Shown: piece by piece, positions 1 to 9,203 of the stretch
Numbering within the stretch: position 1 is the first letter of the stretch
Layout of the letters: the number at the start of each line of letters is the position of its first letter
Source of the DNA: Glandiceps talaboti
Lineage: Eukaryota > Hemichordata > Enteropneusta > Spengelidae
DNA: 64,000 bases
NCBI RefSeq assembly: GCF_964340395.1
Contig: NC_135561.1
Span: forward strand, 12,095,461-12,159,460
Reading direction: 5' to 3'
Translations under genes and position numbers: made by a program
The notes under the pieces: generated by a model
What the model saw: the letters and a program-made list of their open reading frames with translations, nothing else
What the model was told of the DNA's origin: nothing
Databases searched by the model: none

Positions 1-699
1 ATAAGTACGAAATCGACACGTTTATATATGATGTAAACCATCATGATGAAAATTGTAGCGGTCATACAACCGCCATCGATGCAATATAAAAATGTAAAGG
101 TGATGGTAAACACATTAAAATACTATCGGAAACACAGCACTCTATATCACATTAGAAGTAAATGTTAATCAACTTATCAACATGTAAGTAGTAAATACAT
201 AACTTGTTATCATTAATGGCGGGTAAGATTTCGAAAATTTGTTTAGAAGTGCGATGTTGAAGTTCGGCAATCGCATTGACGCTAGACCCCCCTCCCCCTA
301 AACGAACGAAGATCGTTTATTGGGCTTGTGTGACAATAACGCGATAGGTCCTAATATAATTTGACGTCGATACAAACACGGAATATCTCGACAAAAGATC
401 TACGTTTATCACACTTTCTGACTTTATTTTCGACAGGCGGTGTTGAATGTAAACTTAGTTGCTGTAAGCGTCGAATTTGTTACATTACCTATATACTAAT
501 TAGATCAGTAGGCACATGAGAAGTTTGACATTTATCCCGAGCACTGTTGTCTTTCAACAGAACATAAGGATCATTAATAACGTACCCTGGTCGATCTACC
601 TCATGACAATTCGTTCCTACATCACGTGCACTGGTTCTATACGATGCTCAAAATATGAGTGAAAATGTTCCAAATACGTTATAAATTTAGCTCGAGGAG

Positions 700-850
700 G
701 TATATCACATTTTCCAAACTTGTCTTCGTTTAGACGTGAAATATTCATAACTTAAGGGGTTGAGGCCCTTTAGATCAATCGTATTTTCTAAGGATGAACG
801 AAGAAAAATATAGGGGGATTATATGATTATGACGTAATTGTAACATTGAT
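700..850 (+). mobile_element. Palindromic CCTTAGG / GAACGAAGAA fold-back core (copy 1)
   Basis: The two halves read as imperfect inverted repeats around a CTTAAGG..CCCTTTAG centre and end in GAACGAAGAAAAATAT. The same core occurs at 20225-20345, 13080-13275, 56855-57005 and, inverted, at 50200-50385. It is preceded at 580-660 by the block that also precedes copies 2 and 5. Confidence 0.6.
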
Positions 851-2091
851 TCTGTTGGCCTATGTAACATATTGTCTGTCTGTCATCAATCAGCCTGTTT
901 CTATCTCTCTGGACACAAGCATGTTGAGCACGTGCAAACGCTTTTAATTTCAAATAACTACTTCCAGCTCATTTTATCAATGACGTGCACGGGACATATA
1001 TTTATAATTTATTCAAATCGTCTTACAGATATTTGAAGGATGTTTCCCGTTCGAAGAAGGTGGTAAAAGTTTGACTTCAGTTTCACATTCAGTAGCCACT
1101 GAGACTCCATATGCAGACAACTTCAATATATACTCTTCATATTCAGATAATGTAATGTAATTTTAAGGAAAAGTTCACGCACAGAACAAGTTGTTAGTTG
1201 ACCAGTACTGATTGGTAACATGTTTGACTATTGATTTCTAGCACTTATTGCATTTACTTATCATGTCAAATTTTTAAACTACATTTTAATGTTCTATTTT
1301 TCATGTACACGTATATCGCGTCATATGACCTATAATTACCAACCCTATAATGGTCATTTGGCGAATTCTTGAATCTGCACCACCCTTTTCTTGAACTTGA
1401 TGTTGTCGAGCAATGATATGCTAGAAGTTCGATTTAATCATAATTTTTTTATATCATTTTAAAACAGGTTGTTCTTTTCAAATAGTCTTTTTGATATCAC
1501 TTTATTTAGTTGACGCAATATAATTTTATATTCTTTCAAATGATATTTTCAAATACTAGAACTGTGAGCCAAATTTGTAACAAATGGAATATATAGATTT
1601 CGGTTCTTTTTGGATAATGAGGAATGCGAGTAAAAAAAGGTAGTTTAAAGCAAATAATTCAAATATCGAAAATTAGGATTTCAGAAAGTTGAAAGCTTGT
1701 TGAACGCCTTAACCGAGGTGATTTGATAGCATTAATATTCTGGAAAGATTTTTTAGTTGAATTGTGTCACTATGGTGTACTTAGTAGTTTTAGTATCATA
1801 ATATGTTAAAATGTAAGAGTTTTCGTCGTATTTTTCCCCAATAAAAATACTTTAGTGTACTAGTCGTGCTTACATTCGTCTTTTATGAGATGGATATGTT
1901 TCTTGAGTAGTTACTGCTGATACTCTCAGCAATTACCGAATGTATACTTCGATTTAAACTGTTACTATAAGACACCTCTACAAGATTTAACCTCTTTGGT
2001 GATACATACTTTTAACATGTTGCAATTGCAATATTGCAAATTCAAATTCCACAAGAAAGGCTTGTTATGCTTGTGTGTGTCTATGTATGCC

Positions 2092-2158
<67 letters not shown>

Positions 2159-2164
2159 GCCTGC

Positions 2165-2252
<88 letters not shown>
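2092..2252 (+). repeat. (CTGT)n microsatellite
   Basis: About 160 bp of CTGT units with a few interruptions. All six frames stay open across such arrays, giving low-complexity Cys-Leu-Ser-Val or Asp-Arg-Gln-Thr translations that are not genes. Confidence 0.95.
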
Positions 2253-2640
2253 GAAAACGACATATAAAAAACTACAACATTCCTGATGGCCTTGGCAAGA
2301 ACTGCTTTTGTTTTGGTAAACATCTAATTAGTATTCATTTGTCATTTGCATAATTAATGAATTTCGATAATTAAACTATACAAGCTTCAAATTCCATGTA
2401 ATTCAGTATACACAGCAACATATACATAGCACGCATGTCCTATAACGCTAGTTGGTGTATTGCCTACTTTTTATGGGTTATTTACATAATTAGTAACTTC
2501 CGCTAATCAACGAAAGAATGTTAGCTTCAATTTTCATATTATTTAGTACACTCAGCAATGAAGAGCGTTTGTATATTTTTAAAAGCTCACAGATGTGGGT
2601 AGTTTTTGCGAATATTAAACTGATCTTCATATTATGTCGT
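2253..2640 (+). mobile_element. Microsatellite-linked monomer element, diverged copy (A)
   Basis: Directly after the CTGT tract comes the shared block with 'ggcaagaactg' and 'tttggtaaacatc', then two monomers marked by TTTGCATAATTAATGA and TTTACATAATTAGTAA. The same arrangement follows other microsatellites in the window (7388, 17930, 21877, 43646). Confidence 0.6.
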
Positions 2641-3285
2641 TGTGATACAGTTTGTACCCGTAATGAAAGATAATTCTACTCTACACTTTTGTTTTCTTAC
2701 CCAAATATTATTTGTAGTATAGGTTCTGGAGAGGCATTCATGGTTAATCGCCATAACATACTCAATGTATCATAACACAATGGCACTTCCAATTGATACA
2801 TTGACAAAATATAGTGATTCCAGAACAGTTGTGAAAAAAAAGTTAAACCCTTTGAAGATAAGTCAGACCTTTCATTCATGTCTGGGTCAAAACGCCTCAA
2901 GAAGCCAGCAACAACTGAATATACCGTTGACTTTTGCAAATAGCGCCATCAACGAACACGATGGTGACCCAAAGCAGCCACGTAAGGTATGAATCTACGT
3001 ATGTAGTAAGTCAATTCATTTGTCATTGTATGTGTATTTTTATTTATTTGAGTATTCACGGTGATGATTGGGGGTTGAAGGTTGATGGGGGCGGGGGGGG
3101 TGTTAGTGGTTATGGTTTACTGGAGCATTTGCTATATTTCACTTCCACTAACAGTTTAAACCCCCGAGATCTTGGGACTTGAAATAGAGTAATATAGAAA
3201 GTCGATCGGACTGTAATGAATGCAAAGATACACTAATCAGAGTTACTCGATGTTTGCCTCAATTACAAAATAGGCCTGCTTTATC

Positions 3286-3645
3286 TACACTGCGTAGTGC
3301 TGTCTAGTTTGATTTAGTTGTGGCGTGGTTGAGGGTTCTCTGTTTAGATTGGTTGGTTGCAGTAAGTTTTTCAGGTACCTCGCTCGTCATCACCATGAAG
3401 GGAAGGCTTTATCAGCACTACTGATCTTGTGTGTGGACTCTTTAGAGGGTGGGTGGGTGGGCACTAAGTGTCCCGCTCCGCAGTGAGAAGGCACAATTAT
3501 TACACCTAGGTGAAACCCTTATAAATCACTTCTCATGCTTATTCGTAGATGATTAACCAATCACTTCTTAGTATAGATAGTTACACTGCGTAATGCTGTC
3601 TAGTTTGATTTATTTGTGGAGTGGTCGAGGGTCCTCTGTCTAATC
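3286..3645 (+). repeat. Pair of ~60 bp direct repeats
   Basis: The block starting ACACTGCGTAGTGCTGTCTA at 3289 recurs at 3584 with few changes. The copies lie about 296 bp apart and flank unremarkable sequence. Confidence 0.7.
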
Positions 3646-3649
3646 TCTG

Positions 3650-4110
3650 TATTTTTCCTCTAGAACTAGACTAACGATATACATGGACATTGAATCTCCA
3701 ATACCTAGACTCAGGCTAGGTCAGGCACTTCCAGTCACAGTTTTTGCCACGTATTATTTCAAAATGTGTCTCACCCTAAATTGGTTTTTATATTTCATCG
3801 GCCTGCTGAGACAGCACATTGTCACTGATTATTTTCCAAGAGTGTAGTCACTTTAAGTATTATTATATTAGAACGATGTAATAGTAGCTGTTGTTGTGAT
3901 ACAATGTTGCTGTACGATTAGTATACTATATTATCATAATCATTTGGACATTTGAAAAAATCGGGAAAAAGACAAATCTGTGATAAAGTGAAACTTTTAG
4001 AAATTTCAAATCTTAAGCTTATTAATGGTGTGTTGTCGAGTGGTTAATTTGAGGACATATTTGTTTATTTTTGGGCCGCACTTTCGATTTTCTCCACAAG
4101 ACCCAAAACA
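3650..4110. other. No gene recognised
   Basis: AT-rich sequence without a splice-compatible open frame or a repeat that I can place. Confidence 0.5.
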
Positions 4111-4119
4111 GTGTAGTAT

Positions 4120-4480
4120 TTGTCTGTAATCATGATACAATTTTTAACCATATTGAAAGATAATAATTCTACTAGTACTCTACTTCCGGGTTTTACTGAA
4201 GTAACCATTGTTGTAGCGGTGTAGCACTGTATAGTATGACGTAAGAGTCCACAATAGTGGTCCTCCAATTTATATATATAAATAATATACAAAATATAGT
4301 GATTATTGATCATTTACGAAAAAGAAATAAAATCCACTGCAGACAAAACACACCTCCGGGTCCGAACGCCTCAAGAAGCATTCAGCAATTGCATATTTTA
4401 ACTTCGCTATACCGAAATCGTTCTGGTTTACAAATATAAAGAGCGCCATCAACGGATAAAATGGTGACCTAACCAATACC
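4120..4480 (+). repeat. Diverged third copy of part of the 3.1 kb repeat
   Basis: It contains the AACGCCTCAAGAAGC block, a CATATTTTAACTT stretch and the AGCGCCATCAACG..ATGGTGACC block, in the same order as 2640-2965 in copy A, with an extra insertion of about 120 bp near 4180-4330. Confidence 0.6.
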
Positions 4481-5080
4481 TTTTTTGTATTTGTTTTTAA
4501 GAACCACGTAATTTCATGACTCTACGAGCTTTGCAGGCAAACTGCAAGGGATTTAAACGATCAGCTATTGGACATATTTTTACTTACAACCATTTCCATA
4601 CATTTAGCTAGCAAAGAAATGAATGCCGCAGGCCTGAAGTGACGTCATAACTGAGTACGGGATATTTTGGGCACTGGATCAAAAGTAGAATCTTGCAAAG
4701 AGTGTCAGTGGTACAATTTGGAGACGGACATATCCCGTACAGTACGGTTTTACTCTTGTAAGACCTACTTCTCTCCTCACAACTCACTATATGCCATTAT
4801 GGTTGTCATATCAGGGATTTGATGACATGGTCTGATATTATGATACCTAACCCTAACCCTAAGTCATAACAAAAATTAATTTAAGACAACATTGGGTTGT
4901 TCATTACCATTGTTGCCAGGAGGGAGACACTAAATTTAGGCTAGATAAGTTTTAATGACGACATCTACAATTATTGCACCTCATCCGGACTTGATACAGC
5001 TATCAGAAAAAAATTATCAAATTTCTTACTACAGTCAAGAAGTGACAACACAATTAAACAATACGGACTTCATGTCGCTA
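4480..5080. other. No gene recognised
   Basis: Non-coding in appearance. It includes a short CCTAACCCTAACCCTAA run at 4846-4862, too short to call an interstitial telomere. Confidence 0.45.
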
Positions 5081-5082
5081 TA

Positions 5083-5725
5083 TTTCTGACGCATTAGTTT
5101 GAGAAAGTTCGCATCGAGTATCGTACTTTGCCATGTTTACCCAATAAATTTGGCACATACAATAAACAGGGGCATACCGATCCCACGTGTACGGCACAAC
5201 GATCTTGATTTAAAGGTTTCGTACAAATAAGAATGTAGTTGCAATACTACATAACGCTTAAGGTAGTCACGTGCCAGAGCTACAAGACGTAGCAGTGAAC
5301 GTACGAGAAACGTGCAAAAAGTAAAAGGTGTCGACTTAAATCCCCGTTGATTAGGGAGCCTTCGGTTAATTACAAGGGGATGCGGGCCGGGGGAAATCAG
5401 GCTCGGGCTGTTGCATTTAATGTGACCCTCCCGCTAAAAAGTAACCCTCCCCTAATTTCCTTCTCAAAAATATGACCCCCCCCCGTTGAAATATTTCATA
5501 ACATGCTTTCAGACATCGAAAAGGACTCTGGTCCCAGAAAACCCATCGATGCCACAGCGTTGAAAGTGTCAAATGCATTCAATTTATTATTTCCTCAACT
5601 GCAAGCCAGAAAGTTTCCGACGCATTTGTTTGAGAAAGTTCGCATCGAGTATCGTACTTAGCCATACATGTTTACGCAATAAAATAAATAGGCGCATACC
5701 GATCCCACGCGTACGGCACGTCGTT
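5083..5725 (+). repeat. Internal duplication (5083-5200 and 5613-5722)
   Basis: Both copies carry GAGAAAGTTCGCATCGAGTA and GCATACCGATCCCACG in the same order and spacing. The second copy runs into the tyrosine recombinase frame, so the duplicated piece probably belongs to that element's upstream region. Between the copies lie poly-C and CTCCC tracts. Confidence 0.75.
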
Positions 5726-6330
5726 TATCAAAAAGTCTTATCAAAACTGCGAAGAGGCGGACAGGTCCTAAAGTTAAGAAACACGTTGTTTTCAGACCAT
5801 TCTTTAGGGCTCTGTGTTTAAATTACGCTTTAATTGTTTTAAGGCTTTTGGTAATGGTCTTATTATCTTTCGCCGGTTTTCCTAGATTTGACGAAATCAG
5901 TAAACGTAGGTGCAGTGACGTACTCGTCCATTCAAATCACGTCATACTACACGTAACGCATAGTAAGACTGATATCAGTATCGCCATGGCAACGAAATGG
6001 CTATCCCTGAACATCAAACAGCAGATTGTCTCGTTAAGTGGCTATATATCTAGGGGGGTCGATATGTCAAGTTATAAGTTCTTGTTGAAGCCTATATAGA
6101 GATCACAAGGTAAATGCTATTTAATTAAAGCGAATAAGCATTTGAGTTATAACAGCGCGCGCAAGAGAGACAATTTAACCCAGGTTAAAAGAAGTGGGAC
6201 CAGTCGGAGATAGTTTCGGGTTACATTTGTTACGAGCTGGAGGAGCAACGGCATCTGTCAATGCCAACGTGTGAACGATCAATGTTCGAACGTTCACGGA
6301 AAGTGGAAATCTTACTCAGCTAAAGAAAGC
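5692..6330 (+). pseudogene. Decayed tyrosine recombinase (transposon-type)
   Basis: The frame from 5692 to the stop ending at 6099 is open for 135 codons. It contains LLSFAGFPRFDEIS followed by RRCSDV and a HSKTD motif, the pattern around the first catalytic arginine and beta-sheet of eukaryotic tyrosine recombinases carried by DIRS/Ngaro or Crypton elements and by xerD-like genes of marine invertebrates. A second block at about 6220-6330 reads LHLLRAGGATASVNANV. After a stop or frameshift it continues in the next frame as NDQCSNVHGKWKSYSAKES, resembling the family's H-x-L-R-A-G box and RHGRWRS segment. The catalytic Tyr region is not seen. At least one stop plus one frameshift separate the blocks, so it is a relic. 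I cannot tell which element class it came from. Confidence 0.72.
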
Positions 6331-6339
6331 CACTCCGGC

Positions 6340-7235
6340 CCGTCTACTGGGCACCAGGCTTTCACCTCGAGTTGAGTACGAGTTTGTATGTTATAGTATA
6401 GGCGAGACTAATGTTTCACGGGATATCGTCAAAAATGTTCAGTGGAACTATGAATAAAGATGATTTACCAACCTTCAGACGTTAGAACTGATGGTTTGAA
6501 TATTTGTATGAAATATTATCACGTGGTGTAGTCAACATCGTTCTGACAGAGATTGTGCAACTGTTTGCCAATGGACAACACGCGATGCAAATGTAAGAGA
6601 AAGTAGCGTTATAATGAACTTGTAGAAGTTTGTGATTTTTAAAATGATTTTTAAAATCGCAGCAGCATTTACATGCAACCGAATAACCTGTATTTAAAAG
6701 TGAGAGTTCATACTATGGCATTCAAAATAAAGGTTACGTGTGGAATCATCAAATGGTTTGTTTACAATTGATAAACAAGTTCATTTTGTTATTGAGATCA
6801 CTTCCCTGTAATGTTTATACGTGTGTGGTAACTTGATGGGGCTAAGTGTAAGCAACTGCGAGTCCAAAGTTTTCAATTCAAGAAGAGGTCAAAGAGCAAC
6901 TTTGGAATTTACGATACTGTAGCATCTCCAGCGTGAATTTATTTCACTTCGAATGTATTGACTGTGTGCCATAGACGTTTTGATTAAGTCGCTGTGTAGA
7001 AACCACTGAGAGCAAATATCTTCCCCGAAAGACTGCAAAGTGAGCGAAATCCCTAGGGGTACACATTAAGTAAGTACGAGACTTTCTAAAATAGTTTTTT
7101 TTTGTCAGCAACGTGATCCTAATAATGTGATTTGTTTGCCGTGTAAGACATGATATTTTAGAAACAGAAAAGTCGTTATCAAACTGTTTAGAACTTTTGA
7201 ATAGCTAGGTTTATTTTTACATCCCGTCAGGGGAG
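6340..7235. other. No gene recognised
   Basis: AT-rich sequence between the recombinase relic and the microsatellite element. Nothing codes for more than short frames and no repeat match within the window was noticed. Confidence 0.45.
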
Positions 7236-7243
7236 GCTATACG

Positions 7244-7387
<144 letters not shown>

Positions 7388-7865
7388 TGGACACAATAAA
7401 ACTTGCTACACATCTTTCGTATGGTAATGACTAGAAGTGACAAGATTTTGGTAAATATCCAATGAACATTAATTGTCATTTGCATAATTGATGGTTTTTA
7501 GTACTTAGTCTCTACTTAAGAATGCGCACTTCAAATTCAATACAATTTTGTAAATGCATTAACCATAACAAAGCGCATATATCGTATAAAGTTGGTGTAG
7601 CTTGTAGCTTTAATGAATTTACATAATTAATTATTTACAGTAATTAAGCTACACCGTAAGTATGCACACTGCAATTCCGTAACATTTGGTACAAACATCA
7701 ACCATAAGGCACAGATGTCCTAGTTGACATAGGATTTAGTTTTAGTAGGTAATTTGCATAATTAATGATTTTCAATAATTAAGCCATATCTAACAAATAC
7801 CCATTTCGAATTTCGAAAAATTTAGATACATATGACCACATTGTAAAGTGTTTGTTTTTCTGTGC
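7388..7865 (+). mobile_element. Microsatellite-headed monomer element (B)
   Basis: After the microsatellite come GTGGACACAATA, the 'acttgctacacatctttcgtatggtaat'-like joint (cut here for length: CTTGCTACACATCTT), and three monomers marked by TGCATAATTGATGG (7481), ACATAATTAATTAT (7621) and TTGCATAATTAATGA (7754), spaced about 135-140 bp. The same order is seen at 43517-44560. Known bivalve pearl/Helentron-type non-autonomous elements have this plan (microsatellite plus ~160 bp core repeats); assignment to that group is inference. Confidence 0.65.
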
Positions 7866-7869
7866 GTCT

Positions 7870-9200
7870 ATAAAAGCGATTCCGTTTTTTGACTGTGAAC
7901 TTATCACAGCTAGCGTAACACTTGCCTATGTTATCAAGTGATAAAATACCAAAGGCTCATGCAGACATTGCAAATGGTATATGTAGCGGGGGGGGGGGGG
8001 CACTAATGGATAATACACATACATAAGTATTTTCAAATGACTTCATTATGTACAATAACAGACATTTTACATGTTTCATATGTTTAACTTTTTCAATAAG
8101 TGGGTTCCAAATATGGCTTCACTTTAATTTATTTTCCAATTACAAAACACGGGAAAGATGTTAATTAATGAAAAACGTAATATAAATAGCCATTATTTCT
8201 CATTCATATTGCCCTTTAAAAGTGAAAATAGCTTGTTTATTAAAGGCACAAGTAAGGAACTCGCTGTACTCGTGCAATTATCGGTTAGATAAACCGACAT
8301 TGCAGTAATTATTTCCAGATGTAAACTGAATGCCGCCCATATGGATAAACTTTTAGCTTGTTGTTGCCTTGTCAAAAAGATAAGAACTACATCAGAGGGA
8401 TCCCATGTTATTTTGTATCAATGTATATGTCAGTTTGATAGTGTGATATGGAGAAGACTTTTAGGCACCTACAAAGCCAGTTTTAACTGTTTATACTGAT
8501 AAACGACTCTCTGATCAGTAGCATATCTTGGCAACTGTTGCAAGGGTCGCAAATTAGACGTGATGATGGCAGTTATGTTGAGATTCGATATAAATTTCAT
8601 GTCGTTGAAGAGATATTGTTTAGGGTGCTGAACGGAGTAAGCGTACTATGAACTGCATGAACTTTGTAAAACAGTACTTACGCGAGTTGCCTTCATTCTA
8701 GTTCACTATTATTTACTCGAAATCGCTGGGTAATATCGAAATAAACGCAAGTTACAAGTTATCTGAAATACATTAAGCCTTTATGAAGTGGGTCTGAGGT
8801 GTGATTTTAGTAGGCACAAATAAATCCTGTTGTCTCGTTGACCGTATACGATCACACTATTCCAACTTAACCCCCGAGTCAAATCATCCACTTTCAACAG
8901 AAAATTCTTGAATTAAAGAAAGACGTTACCAATTTGTTTACCATGGTAATTTTAAGCACATAAGAATCCATCGTGTGCCGAAATTTCCGTGGATTGAGTA
9001 TGCGTCCCGAAATCAACGTAAAATCAGTATTCCTACAAATAATTCCAAAATTGATTTCACTGACACGAGAGAAGAGTTGTGCAATCTCTCATACCATTAT
9101 ATCCAGCTGCTAGGCGAATAGTACAGAAAATGCTGAAAAGTGTCAAAAATAATGTTGCTATTCAGCCCAGCCGCTGGGAAACCTGAAATAACTCGATTAG
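7870..9200. other. No gene recognised; possible LINE 5' region
   Basis: A run of 14 G lies near 7988. No ORF1-like frame (zinc knuckle or esterase) is seen upstream of the LINE ORF, so either the element has one ORF only or it is 5'-truncated. The 5' end could not be placed. Confidence 0.4.
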
Positions 9201-9203
9201 TAG

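Larger units (their letters stand above)
1..3230 (+). repeat. 3.1 kb dispersed repeat, copy A (cut by window edge)
   Basis: This block matches 19546-22690 in the same order and orientation almost throughout, with many substitutions and small indels. Shared landmarks are the start at 10-30, the poly-C stretch at 287-300, the Leu-Val-like 'ctggtcgatctacctcatga' block near 590, the fold-back core at 700-835, the microsatellite at 2092-2252, and the G-rich tract near 3085. Similarity fades after about 3230. I see no host coding exon in it. The copy may extend to the left of the window. No terminal repeats or target duplications could be set, so its class (long non-autonomous transposon or segmental duplication) is open. 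Confidence 0.85.

Noticed and set aside
2092-2252. Open frames of Cys-Leu-Ser-Val or Asp-Arg-Gln-Thr repeats
   Set aside because: They are six-frame translations of (CTGT)n. The same applies to frames over CTTT, GTAT, CT, AG and TA tracts elsewhere.
4846-4862. CCTAACCCTAACCCTAA as an interstitial telomere
   Set aside because: Fewer than three units, with no extended degenerate array around it.
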